64,000 bases of DNA from Butyricimonas virosa (lineage in GTDB: Bacteria; Bacteroidota; Bacteroidia; Bacteroidales; Marinifilaceae), in NCBI RefSeq assembly GCF_025148635.1, contig NZ_CP102269.1, forward strand, positions 2,604,001 to 2,668,000. Reading direction: 5' to 3'. The translations under genes and the position numbers were made by a program. The notes under the pieces are model-generated. The model searched no databases. It had not been told where the DNA came from and saw only the letters and a list, made by a program, of their open reading frames with translations. Below, piece after piece: positions 1 to 7,693 of this stretch. Within the stretch, counting starts at the first letter, position 1. Each line of letters opens with the position of its first letter.

Positions 1-1060
1 GTCCGTTTCTTAGGATAACTAACCTGCCGTGTAATCCTTTGTTAATTAAATCCAGGGCAAGGTTCCCGTATGCCATAGGTACGATGGAATCCAGTGCATC
101 CGGATCTCCACAGCGAACTAGATATCCCAGTCTTTGCGTGATGGTGTTGATTACTTGTCCGTGGTTAAACTGTGGGGTAAGTTCTTTTAATTGTTGTGAG
201 ATCATGTTTCCGATACCTCCCAATTTTTTATGTCCGAACATGTCTGTTTCTTCACTTTGGAAAATCATGTTACCACCGGAAAAAGTGGCTCCTTCGGATA
301 CGAGAACCACCGAGTATTTGCTAGGATTCGTGAAGCGATCCTCGCAAAGTAGTTCGGTTAGACGTTCGATGTCAAATTCGTATTCCGGAATTACGCAACG
401 GTTGGCAGCTCCGGCTAAGGTTGGTAGCATTGCCGTGAACCCCGCGTAGCGTCCGAAAACTTCCAGAACCAGTATACGTTCGTGAGATCCGGCTGATGTC
501 CGGAGATCATGCGTGAGGGCGATCGTACGGGTGATGCAGGTGCTGAACCCAATACAGTAATCTGTTCCGGGGACGTCGTTGTCCATGGTTTTGGGTATGG
601 CCACGACTTTCACGCTTTCCTTGCTCAAGCGTACCGCATAACTCAACGTGTCGTCCCCCCCGATCGGGATCAAGTAGTCGATACCCATGAACTCTAGGTT
701 CTTTAATACTTCCGGGGTTAGATCGTTGATGTCGTCCAAGTATTTATCCTGTAAATGCTTGGGTACATTTGCCTTAGGTACATGGGAAGCCCTGGTTCTG
801 GATGTATGCAGGAAAGTACCACCTGTGCGTCCGGCTTTGTTCACGATTTCCTCTGTTAATTCAAAAAAATTACCGGAGTTGTCATATTGTGGATCTCGTA
901 CGATGTCAATCAGACCACCCCAGCCTCTTTTGATTCCAATAACTTTATAGCCTTCGCGCAGGGCTCGAATGGTTACCGCTCTGATAGCTGGATTCAGGCC
1001 GGGAACGTCTCCTCCACCGGTGAGTATCCCTATAATTCCTCTGTTTTTTGGTTGTCCCAT
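1..1060 (-). CDS. 6-phosphofructokinase, PPi-type signature (partial, 3' end outside window)
   Basis: Phosphorylates fructose 6-phosphate in cytoplasmic glycolysis. About 353 N-terminal residues are present, read leftward from the ATG at 1060; the C-terminus lies beyond base 1. The N-terminal loop reads GGGDVPGLN. The donor-site motif is IGGDD (near 645) and the catalytic loop is PKTMDND (near 580-590). In this family ATP enzymes usually have GGDG and a Gly in place of the Lys of PKT, while Asp plus Lys is the textbook signature of pyrophosphate-dependent enzymes. I therefore infer PPi as phosphoryl donor, which would make the reaction reversible. It stands alone, divergent from the glycosyltransferase operon. 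Family assignment is firm; donor specificity is inferred from the two residues only. Confidence 0.9.
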   Translation of the reverse strand, partial: MGQPKNRGIIGILTGGGDVPGLNPAIRAVTIRALREGYKVIGIKRGWGGLIDIVRDPQYDNSGNFFELTEEIVNKAGRTGGTFLHTSRTRASHVPKANVPKHLQDKYLDDINDLTPEVLKNLEFMGIDYLIPIGGDDTLSYAVRLSKESVKVVAIPKTMDNDVPGTDYCIGFSTCITRTIALTHDLRTSAGSHERILVLEVFGRYAGFTAMLPTLAGAANRCVIPEYEFDIERLTELLCEDRFTNPSKYSVVLVSEGATFSGGNMIFQSEETDMFGHKKLGGIGNMISQQLKELTPQFNHGQVINTITQRLGYLVRCGDPDALDSIVPMAYGNLALDLINKGLHGRLVILRNG

Positions 1061-1143
1061 AATGTAGTTGCTTTATGTTAGTAAAATCGAACTAATGTAC
1101 ACAAAATTGTTCAATTAATACGTTAAAATCCCCATTAAGTAAG

Positions 1144-1151
1144 TATATTTG
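1144..1151 (+). promoter_or_regulatory. Bacteroidetes -7 promoter box (TATATTTG)
   Basis: Exact match to the Bacteroidetes -7 consensus TAnnTTTG, ending 10 bases before the glycosyltransferase ATG at 1162. The expected transcription start near 1155 would leave only a very short leader. No clear -33 TTTG is seen. Confidence 0.5.
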
Positions 1152-1161
1152 TCTGTTTTTT

Positions 1162-2316
1162 ATGGATAAAAAAATGTTAATATATATGGAGAGTTTGAGA
1201 GTCTTTTGGGGAGAACTGGGAGCTTTTAGGTATGGGGTAATACTTCTGTTTGTGTTGACACTCACCTACATCTATCACGTTATTCGTCGGTGTGTGATCG
1301 TGTCTCGCAAAGTAAAGCCGATAGATAAACAAGAGCATGAAGGGGTGTCGGTTATTATCACGTCACACAATAATGCGGAGTGTTTGAGACGGAATTTACC
1401 GAGTTTTTTGATGCAAGCATACGATAATTTTGAGGTGATCGTGGTTGATGAATGTTCAGAAGATGACACGCAGGATGTGTTGATCGAGATACAGAAAGAT
1501 TATCCACAGTTGAGGTGTACGCGAATATTCCCGGACACTAAATTCAGATTTACTAAAAAATTGGCTGTAAATATAGGTGTATTGGCTGCCAAGCACGATA
1601 TATTGTTGTTTTCAGAGATTAATTGCCGTCCCTCTTCCATGTATTGGGTGAAGACCATGGAGTCATATTTTGATGAAAACACGGCGGCTGTCGTCGGTTT
1701 TGCAAATTATGATTTCACCGAGCAAAACGTGAGAAATTTGCGTATGTTTCGTTTCTTACGCTTTATAAAAATGATGGTCATGGTGAAAAATAAAAAATAT
1801 ATTTTTGGGGATGGATGTAACATGGCTTACCGAAAATCGTATTATATAGAAAACCGTGGGTTCGCGAAGAATTCACAATCGTATTTAGGATACGATAATG
1901 ATATGGTTAGAGAATTATCAAGGTTTGGGGCAATAAAGATGACAAAAGATCCGAGCTCGTATGTGATAATTGATAAGAGTGACAAAAAAGGAGAAATAAA
2001 CGAAGTTTCATATTACTATGCTAGCAAGATGAGATTGGCAATGACGGAGAGGATTATGATAGATGGCGATATGATCGTGCGTTTGTTCTTTTATTTGACA
2101 ACTATTTGTTTGATTGTCTTAGGTTTTTACCCAATATACGTGTTGCTTGTCATGTTGACAGTATTTTTAACGGATGTAATTTTGTTAAATATTTGCGCTA
2201 TTTGTCTGAAACAAAAAAAATTATTCCTAACTTCGTTTATTATTAGTATGATCGGTTTTGTTTATCGAGTGTACGAAAATGGATATTCATTTTTTAACAA
2301 GAGGAAATGGAGTTAA
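1162..2316 (+). CDS. Membrane-anchored family 2 glycosyltransferase
   Basis: 384 residues. One hydrophobic segment near residues 24-43 is followed by a GT-A fold glycosyltransferase domain from about residue 61 (VSVIITSHNN, then VVDECSEDD as the nucleotide-sugar/metal region). Two or three membrane segments follow at about 300-375. This layout suits an inner-membrane enzyme that transfers sugars on the cytoplasmic face, for example to a lipid carrier or surface glycan; the acceptor cannot be told. I see no clear QxxRW motif, so it is probably not a processive synthase. The end overlaps the sigma-factor gene by 10 bases, so the two are translationally linked. The start at 1162 is the first ATG after the promoter box; ATGs at 1174 and 1186 are alternatives. 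Confidence 0.85.
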   Translation: MDKKMLIYMESLRVFWGELGAFRYGVILLFVLTLTYIYHVIRRCVIVSRKVKPIDKQEHEGVSVIITSHNNAECLRRNLPSFLMQAYDNFEVIVVDECSEDDTQDVLIEIQKDYPQLRCTRIFPDTKFRFTKKLAVNIGVLAAKHDILLFSEINCRPSSMYWVKTMESYFDENTAAVVGFANYDFTEQNVRNLRMFRFLRFIKMMVMVKNKKYIFGDGCNMAYRKSYYIENRGFAKNSQSYLGYDNDMVRELSRFGAIKMTKDPSSYVIIDKSDKKGEINEVSYYYASKMRLAMTERIMIDGDMIVRLFFYLTTICLIVLGFYPIYVLLVMLTVFLTDVILLNICAICLKQKKLFLTSFIISMIGFVYRVYENGYSFFNKRKWS

Positions 2317-2927
2317 CAAACAACTTGTCAGAGAAAGCTCTTTATGATTATAAGGTCGTGAAGAGGGCAATAACGGGAGATGAACAGGCTTATGCCGAGT
2401 TATTTAAGAGGTATAAAGATTCAGTATATTTTATGATACTGAAGATGGTGAATAACAGAACTGATGCGGAGGATTTAATGTTCGAGGCTTTCGAGAAAGC
2501 TTTCACGAGTTTGAATTACTATTCGCCTCAGTTTGCGTTTAGTACCTGGTTATTCAAAATTGCCTCTAATAACACGATTGATTTTATCCGGAAGAAGAAA
2601 GCCAAAATTGTTTCTTTGGATAAGGATGATATAAACCCGGATGATCGCGGGTATATCAATAGTGTGCCGGCAGACGTGTTGAATCCGGAAGAGGAGACGA
2701 TCCGTAAGCAGCGAGCTGAATTTATGCGGGAAAAAGTTGCCATGTTGAAAGGGCGTTACCGTAAATTGATAGAATTACGTTATTTTGAAGAGTATTCTTA
2801 TGAAGAAATTGCTCAAGAGCTAGCTATTCCATTAGGAACCGTGAAAGCTCAATTATTCCGTGCGAGAGAATTGCTATTGAACATTTTGCAGAATAGTGAA
2901 ATCGCCCGGGAAAATGAAAGAGTTTAG
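2307..2927 (+). CDS. ECF-type RNA polymerase sigma factor
   Basis: 206 residues with the two-part sigma-70 ECF layout. Region 2 (about residues 25-95) contains the DAEDLMFEAFEKAF core-binding helix and the FSTWLFKIASN stretch. Region 4 (about 145-195) has a helix-turn-helix around YSYEEIAQELAIPLGTVK. It should direct core polymerase to a small regulon. There is no anti-sigma/FecR-type gene next to it, unlike many Bacteroidetes ECF loci. It sits between an overlapping glycosyltransferase gene (10 bp) and a secreted-protein gene (14 bp from the preferred start), so it is probably co-expressed with envelope functions. Target promoters are unknown. Confidence 0.93.
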   Translation: MELTNNLSEKALYDYKVVKRAITGDEQAYAELFKRYKDSVYFMILKMVNNRTDAEDLMFEAFEKAFTSLNYYSPQFAFSTWLFKIASNNTIDFIRKKKAKIVSLDKDDINPDDRGYINSVPADVLNPEEETIRKQRAEFMREKVAMLKGRYRKLIELRYFEEYSYEEIAQELAIPLGTVKAQLFRARELLLNILQNSEIARENERV

Positions 2928-3588
2928 CCTTCTATTTTTTTTTATATTCTTTTGCTTGGGAGTACAAGGGCAGAGCCAAGATAAAGGCAATGTGTTTGTC
3001 ACGGGTGTAGTTTGTGACCGGGACAGTATACGGCCATTACCGGAAGCGATCTTCCGGTTGGGGAAAGAGGTTCGAGGGGTTGATAAACAAGGGCGATTTT
3101 CATTGAGTGTGCAAGTGGGGGATACTTTGCGTTTTTCGCATATAGGCTATGCTCCTATGCAAGTTGTTATTCCGGACAGTTTAAGAGAAAATGATTTCTT
3201 ACTGGGGGTTTTTATGGTACGAGATACTGTTTTACTGTCGGAAGTTTTAATCTTGCCGCGTTTCCTTACGGGGGATTACAAATCAAATGCTTTTTTGTTG
3301 AATGCCCAAAACAATCTAAACCAAGCTATACATGCCGCATCAAAACCGATGAAAGCGATGGATCAGGAAATGAATAGGCGTATGATGATCGAGGATTTTG
3401 CCCGTAAGGTAGAAATGAAAGGAATGGTTGATGTAAAGTTAGGTATTGGAACTCAGTCTATCACGGCATTACAAGGATTAATGCGGGTGCGTCGGCAGGC
3501 GGAGAGAGGAAAAGTCATTAATATAGAGGAAATAGACCTGTTAAAGAAAATTTTTTATATAGAAAAAAGAGAAAAATCGGATAACTAA
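2914..3588 (+). CDS. Secreted protein with carboxypeptidase-D-regulatory-like domain
   Basis: I chose the ATG at 2914 over the in-frame ATG at 2896 because it begins directly with a signal peptide (MKEFSLLFFFIFF, cleavage probably after VQG). That gives 224 residues. Residues about 28-110 resemble the CarboxypepD_reg-like beta-sandwich: the V/I-x-G-x-V start, a DKQGRFSLSV strand, and the FSHIGY motif typical of this domain at the N-terminus of TonB-dependent receptors. The rest is a mostly helical region with no recognised domain. It is third in the glycosyltransferase-sigma operon. The role is unknown; exported location is likely. It could be a sensor or scaffold for the sigma pathway, but that is speculation. 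Confidence 0.7.
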   Translation: MKEFSLLFFFIFFCLGVQGQSQDKGNVFVTGVVCDRDSIRPLPEAIFRLGKEVRGVDKQGRFSLSVQVGDTLRFSHIGYAPMQVVIPDSLRENDFLLGVFMVRDTVLLSEVLILPRFLTGDYKSNAFLLNAQNNLNQAIHAASKPMKAMDQEMNRRMMIEDFARKVEMKGMVDVKLGIGTQSITALQGLMRVRRQAERGKVINIEEIDLLKKIFYIEKREKSDN

Positions 3589-3600
3589 AAGAAGAAAGAT

Positions 3601-3608
3601 TATCTTTG
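3601..3608 (+). promoter_or_regulatory. -7 promoter box (TATCTTTG) for the OmpH gene
   Basis: Exact TAnnTTTG match 69 bases upstream of the OmpH-like ATG, just after the end of the preceding operon. Confidence 0.5.
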
Positions 3609-3677
3609 TATTCGAAACAAGCCTCGTGTGGGCCGAGATTTCAATGAATCGATTTATTAATAACAAAGTTACATTTT

Positions 3678-4271
3678 ATGAAGAATTTGTCGATAGGATT
3701 AAATGTGTTATTGTTGATTGCTGTGATAGTTTTGTATATTTTACATTTCAGTGGAAATAGTAAAAGTACGAGCAATCAAAGCGGTACTGTAACTGTGAAC
3801 GCTGATGCAAAAATTGTCTACATTAACATGGATACATTGCTTAACAATTATACTCAATCGAGAGAATTGAATGAAGCATTTTTAAAGAAATTGGAAGCCA
3901 ATCGGACAGAGTTGAACATAAAAGTGAAGAACTTCGATCGTGAGGCAGCAGAGTTTCGGAATAAAGTGGAAAACGGTGGTTTTATGACTCGTGAAAGAGC
4001 CGAACAAGCCCAGATGGATTTGATGATCAAACAGCAAAATTTGCAGAAATTACAACAGGAAATGACCGAGAACGCTCAACGCGAGCAAATGGAAATAAAC
4101 CGAAAGTTGTATGATGCAATCACAAATTTCTTGACGGAGTATAATAAAGCGAAAGGTTTTCAATTAATACTGAGTACGACGTTAGGCGGTAACGTGCTTT
4201 TCGCACAAGAGGGATTTGATATTACCAATGATGTGGTAAATCAACTAAATGAACAATACAAGAAGAAATAG
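3678..4271 (+). CDS. OmpH/Skp-like periplasmic chaperone
   Basis: 197 residues. There is an N-terminal hydrophobic segment (about 5-25) with no obvious cleavage site, so the protein may be anchored with the rest in the periplasm. Residues 45-55 (AKIVYINMDTLL) match the first strand of the OmpH family. A long charged helical, coiled-coil region (about 60-150) is rich in Glu, Lys, Gln and Arg, and a final strand region (FQLILSTTLGGNVLFA) closes the fold. Skp-type proteins are trimeric holdases that carry unfolded outer-membrane proteins across the periplasm. It is single, with its own promoter box and a strong terminator just after the stop codon. Confidence 0.88.
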   Translation: MKNLSIGLNVLLLIAVIVLYILHFSGNSKSTSNQSGTVTVNADAKIVYINMDTLLNNYTQSRELNEAFLKKLEANRTELNIKVKNFDREAAEFRNKVENGGFMTRERAEQAQMDLMIKQQNLQKLQQEMTENAQREQMEINRKLYDAITNFLTEYNKAKGFQLILSTTLGGNVLFAQEGFDITNDVVNQLNEQYKKK

Positions 4272-4279
4272 ATAATAGC

Positions 4280-4316
4280 GAAGTGTGATAAAGTCATTTT
4301 ATCACACTTCTTGTTT
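4280..4316 (+). terminator. Intrinsic terminator after the OmpH gene
   Basis: A 13-bp perfect stem (4280-4292 with 4298-4310) with a short loop, followed by a T-rich stretch. Confidence 0.85.
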
Positions 4317-4382
4317 ATATTAGGTCCATATAGTTTTGAGTCTTCGGTTCTGAAAGTTCCTAAAGTCTATATTTTATTATAA

Positions 4383-4763
4383 ATGAATTTTAAATACACA
4401 ATTGATATTACGGCTGATCCGGAGGAAGTCTTTACGGCATTGACGAATCCTTTTCAAATCGAACTGTGGAGTGGTTATCCCGCAGAAATGAAAGCAGAGG
4501 AGGGATTCGTATTTTCTTTATGGGAGGGAGATATTTGTGGCGAGAATCTGGAGGTAAAGCCCAATCATTTGCTTGTTCAGGAATGGTTTTTCGGAGAGAC
4601 GGATCAACGTTCTATTGTAACCATTAAATTAAAAAAAGACGGTTCCCGGACTCGTGTAGAATTAGAACATACGAATATTCCAGATGAGGTCTTCGAGGAG
4701 ATCGTTGAAGGTTGGAAAGAGTATTACTTAGGTTCTATAAAGGGATTATTAGAAATGTACTAA
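4383..4763 (+). CDS. START-like / SRPBCC (AHSA1-like) domain protein
   Basis: 126 residues forming one small helix-grip domain. The opening strand YTIDITADPEEVFTALTNPFQIELW is the usual start of polyketide-cyclase/AHSA1-type SRPBCC proteins, and the alternating strands (LLVQEWFF, SIVTIKLKKDGSRTRVELEHTNIP) and the C-terminal helix complete the fold. Such proteins bind hydrophobic ligands or act as co-chaperones; no ligand can be assigned here. It stands alone between a terminator and the YeiH gene. No signal peptide, so cytoplasmic. Confidence 0.8.
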   Translation: MNFKYTIDITADPEEVFTALTNPFQIELWSGYPAEMKAEEGFVFSLWEGDICGENLEVKPNHLLVQEWFFGETDQRSIVTIKLKKDGSRTRVELEHTNIPDEVFEEIVEGWKEYYLGSIKGLLEMY

Positions 4764-4808
4764 TTCAGAATCAGTAAAAATACGGATTATTTTTTTGATT
4801 CCCCGTAT

Positions 4809-4816
4809 TAACTTTG
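4809..4816 (+). promoter_or_regulatory. -7 promoter box (TAACTTTG) for the yeiH-like gene
   Basis: Exact TAnnTTTG match. It overlaps the upstream ATG at 4814, which would therefore lie before or at the transcription start; this supports the start at 4853. Confidence 0.5.
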
Positions 4817-4852
4817 CCACAGAAATTATTCACTAAATTAATAAATTTCCAG

Positions 4853-6100
4853 ATGAGCAAGTTAAAGATTTCCGAAGATTGGACCTCTACTATCGTGGGG
4901 TGGTTTATAATTTTTTTAGTAGTATTTCAATTAAAACCTCATTGGCCTTCTTTCAGTTGGCCAGATGCTGACGCATTGATGAATAAGATTTTTACCTTGG
5001 ATAACGTGGGACATGCCCTGATTGTTTTCTGTTTTATGTTCCTGATGGCATTGATTGCCGGATTATTTACGGGTAAAAAATTGAAAATGATTGTTGCAAG
5101 TTTTCCGGTCGTGTTCTTCCTTACGCTTTTGGCCATGGTTGTCGGAGGAAATAAATTCCTAAAGGATTGGGGATTTGAAACCGTGATATTTAGTTTATTG
5201 ATAGGACTTTTCATTAGTAATATATTTTCTATTCCCAAGTGGTTGAAGGAGGCACTTTCTTCTGAACTTTTCGTGAAGATCGGTTTGGTGTTACTTGGGA
5301 CGACAGTACTCTTTGATGATTTGTTGAAAGCCGGGGCATTAGGATTAATACAATCTTGTGTCGTTGTCTTTACCGTGTGGAATTTCTGCTTTTGGTTATG
5401 TCGTAAAATGAAAATTGACAAAGAAATGTCATTGATGCTTTCCAGTGCTGTTTCCATTTGTGGAGTGTCTGCGGCTGTTGCTACTGCCGGAGCTATCAAG
5501 GGGGATAAAACAAAATTGTCATACGTGGTATCGTTAGTATTGGTCGTGGCCGTGCCGATGATTTTGATCATGCCCGGTTTGGCTAAGTTGATGGGATTAC
5601 CTGAGGATATGGCAGGGGCTTGGATTGGAGGAACAATTGATACGACTGGGGCCGTAGCTGCAACTGGGGCGATATATGGAGAAGTTGCCTTGCAGACGAG
5701 TACGATCGTGAAATTCTCGCAGAACGTGTTGTTGGGAGTTGCGGCTTTCTTAATCAGTATTTATTGGTCTTATTCGAAGAAAGAGGTTACAGAAGAGAAA
5801 CCGACGCTAAAAGTAATCTGGTTACGTTTTCCGAAATTCGTGTTGGGATTCGTTGCGGCTTCTCTTGTTTTTTCATTCTGCGTTGCTCCAGAGGTTGTGT
5901 CTGATGCTAAACCTATTTTGAAGAATATTCAGGGTATGTGGTTTGCCTTGGCATTTATGTCTATTGGGTTGGAGACGGATTTCAAGAGCTTGATAACCTC
6001 TGAAAATCGTCGTTCCACGTATGCTTTTCTGGGTGCGCAAGCGTTTAACGTGGTATTTACTTTACTTGTAGCCTGGATTCTTTTCGGACTAATTGCGTAA
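4853..6100 (+). CDS. YeiH-family putative sulfate exporter (integral membrane)
   Basis: 415 residues from the preferred ATG at 4853 (MSKLKISEDW). An in-frame ATG at 4814 overlaps a promoter box and is less likely. About ten hydrophobic segments run through the protein. The family's small-residue repeats are visible: SSAVSICGVSAAVATAGAI in the middle and GGTIDTTGAVAATGAI about 60 residues later. The family is named for a putative sulfate/sulfonate export role, with little biochemistry behind it, so substrate is uncertain. It is a single-gene unit just ahead of the aldolase gene; nearby sulfur genes are not seen. Confidence 0.85.
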   Translation: MSKLKISEDWTSTIVGWFIIFLVVFQLKPHWPSFSWPDADALMNKIFTLDNVGHALIVFCFMFLMALIAGLFTGKKLKMIVASFPVVFFLTLLAMVVGGNKFLKDWGFETVIFSLLIGLFISNIFSIPKWLKEALSSELFVKIGLVLLGTTVLFDDLLKAGALGLIQSCVVVFTVWNFCFWLCRKMKIDKEMSLMLSSAVSICGVSAAVATAGAIKGDKTKLSYVVSLVLVVAVPMILIMPGLAKLMGLPEDMAGAWIGGTIDTTGAVAATGAIYGEVALQTSTIVKFSQNVLLGVAAFLISIYWSYSKKEVTEEKPTLKVIWLRFPKFVLGFVAASLVFSFCVAPEVVSDAKPILKNIQGMWFALAFMSIGLETDFKSLITSENRRSTYAFLGAQAFNVVFTLLVAWILFGLIA

Positions 6101-6103
6101 CGG

Positions 6104-6166
6104 ATTTATAGAGTTTATAAGGCTACTTTATAAACTTTATGAACCTTGTGAACTTTATAAACTAAA
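6104..6166. repeat. AT-rich imperfect palindromic intergenic repeat
   Basis: Tandem and inverted copies of a TTTATAAA/AACTTTATAAAC-type motif directly after the yeiH-like stop. It can fold into a hairpin and may help end transcription. A related hairpin lies at 53110-53138. Confidence 0.5.
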
Positions 6167-6192
6167 TATGATCGGATTACAGATATTGTTTG

Positions 6193-6200
6193 TAATTTTG
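6193..6200 (+). promoter_or_regulatory. -7 promoter box (TAATTTTG) for the aldolase gene
   Basis: Exact TAnnTTTG match, 39 bases before the ATG at 6239. Confidence 0.5.
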
Positions 6201-6238
6201 CCGTGATATTGAAGTTAAACAATAAAACCAGATAGAAT

Positions 6239-6895
6239 ATGAAATTTTTTATTGATACGGCAAATCTTGACCAGATTCGCGAGGCAAATGACCTTGGTGT
6301 GTTGGACGGTGTAACAACCAATCCATCTCTAATGGCAAAAGAGGGTATTAAAGGTGATGAGAATTGTAGAAAACATTACGTTGAGATTTGCAATATCGTG
6401 GATGGTGATGTAAGTGCGGAGGTAATTGCGACTGATTACGAAGGTATGATTAAAGAGGGAGAAGAATTAGCCGCTTTGCACCCGAATATCGTGGTAAAAG
6501 TACCTTGTATTGCTGATGGTATTAAGGCTATCAAATATTTTACCAACAAGGGAATTCGTACGAATTGTACGTTAGTGTTCTCTCCGGGACAGGCTCTGTT
6601 GGCTGCTAAAGCAGGTGCAACTTACGTGTCTCCTTTCGTGGGACGTTTGGATGACATCAGTAGTGATGGTATCGAGTTGGTGGAAAAGATCGTGGATATG
6701 TATGCTTATTACGGTTTTAACACGCAAGTATTGGCCGCTTCAATTCGCCACACACAACATATCATTCAATGTATTGAGGCTGGGGCGGACGTTGCAACCT
6801 GCCCGTTGAGTGCGATCAAAGGTTTGTTAAAGCACCCGCTGACGGATTCCGGTTTGGCTACGTTTTTGGCTGATCACAAGAAAGTGAATTCATAA
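6239..6895 (+). CDS. fsa: Transaldolase / fructose-6-phosphate aldolase (FSA/TalC type)
   Basis: 218 residues, the size of the short FSA/TalC class rather than the roughly 320-residue classical transaldolase. The TIM-barrel start MKFFIDTANLDQIREA and the DGVTTNPSLMAKEG loop are diagnostic. The Schiff-base lysine is K87 in VVKVPC. Other family blocks are TNCTLVFSPGQALLAAKAGA and SPFVGRLDD. The enzyme works in the non-oxidative pentose phosphate pathway in the cytoplasm, or cleaves fructose 6-phosphate; sequence alone does not separate the two. The Sua5-type gene follows after 9 bases, so the two are likely co-transcribed. Confidence 0.92.
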   Translation: MKFFIDTANLDQIREANDLGVLDGVTTNPSLMAKEGIKGDENCRKHYVEICNIVDGDVSAEVIATDYEGMIKEGEELAALHPNIVVKVPCIADGIKAIKYFTNKGIRTNCTLVFSPGQALLAAKAGATYVSPFVGRLDDISSDGIELVEKIVDMYAYYGFNTQVLAASIRHTQHIIQCIEAGADVATCPLSAIKGLLKHPLTDSGLATFLADHKKVNS

Positions 6896-6904
6896 TTTAC
6901 GATC

Positions 6905-7513
6905 ATGCTTGTACGTTTATTCGAGGACAATCCCAATGATCGGGAGATTCGAAAGATCGTTGAGCTCTTGCGTAATGGTGGTGTTATCATTTACCCGACC
7001 GACACGATTTACGCGATTGGGTGTGATATAAATAGCGTGAAGGCTGTTCAACGGGTTTCGGCTATTCGTGGTGTGAAAGCAGAGAAAGCAAATTTCTCGA
7101 TGATCTGTAAGGATCTGGGAAACATCGCTGCTTATGCAAAAGTAAGTAATGAAGAGTTTCGGTTGATGAAACAATATTTACCGGGACCGTATACTTTTGT
7201 GTTGCCGGCGACCAGCAAGTTGCCCAATGTCTTGATGAATAGACGTAAAACAATCGGTATTCGAATACCCAAAAATTTTATTGTTCAGGCTATTGTCGAA
7301 GAGCTGGGTGGGCCTTTGCTGACTACTTCAGTGAAAGCTACAGAAGGAGAAGTCGAGGAGTATATCACAGATCCGGAATTGATTCACGAGAAATATAATC
7401 GTTTAGTTGATTTGGTCATAGACGGAGGATATGGGAATAATATTCCTTCTACGGTGATTGATTGCACCGGGGACGAGATTGTTGTTACTAGACAAGGTTT
7501 GGGTGAATTATAG
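6905..7513 (+). CDS. L-threonylcarbamoyladenylate synthase (Sua5/YciO/YrdC family)
   Basis: 202 residues of a single YrdC-fold domain. Visible blocks are GGVIIYPTDTIYAIGCD near residues 26-42, the nucleotide/threonine pocket strand KANFSMICKDL, PGPYTFVLPA, and IGIRIP. The family makes threonylcarbamoyl-AMP for the t6A37 modification of ANN-decoding tRNAs. It lacks the extra C-terminal Sua5 domain, so it is the short YrdC/YciO form; whether it is the essential TsaC or a YciO paralogue cannot be decided here. It is 9 bases downstream of the aldolase gene and ends at a strong terminator. Confidence 0.88.
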   Translation: MLVRLFEDNPNDREIRKIVELLRNGGVIIYPTDTIYAIGCDINSVKAVQRVSAIRGVKAEKANFSMICKDLGNIAAYAKVSNEEFRLMKQYLPGPYTFVLPATSKLPNVLMNRRKTIGIRIPKNFIVQAIVEELGGPLLTTSVKATEGEVEEYITDPELIHEKYNRLVDLVIDGGYGNNIPSTVIDCTGDEIVVTRQGLGEL

Positions 7514-7538
7514 AATATTTGTAGAAGGAAATTCGAAG

Positions 7539-7577
7539 AGTGTCCCAGAGTCATGACGTTTGGGACACTTTTTTTTT
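7539..7577 (+). terminator. Intrinsic terminator after the YrdC-type gene
   Basis: A 9-bp perfect stem (agtgtccca at 7539-7547 with tgggacact at 7561-7569) followed by a run of 8 T. Confidence 0.92.
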
Positions 7578-7621
7578 AGCGAATTTAAAATCAAAAATCA
7601 TCAAATCAAAAAGGGAATGAC

Positions 7622-7656
7622 GAGGTATCCCGGAATCTAAACTCCGAAAATACCTC
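7622..7656 (-). terminator. Hairpin, possible terminator of trkH
   Basis: Stem GAGGTAT/ATACCTC (7622-7628 with 7650-7656) with an inner CGGA/TCCG pairing, located between the convergent yrdC and trkH genes. On the minus strand a T-rich stretch follows about 10 bases later, so termination is plausible but not certain. Confidence 0.4.
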
Positions 7657-7693
7657 TCTTTGGGTGAGATCCAAATTATCTTGTGGATAGGGA

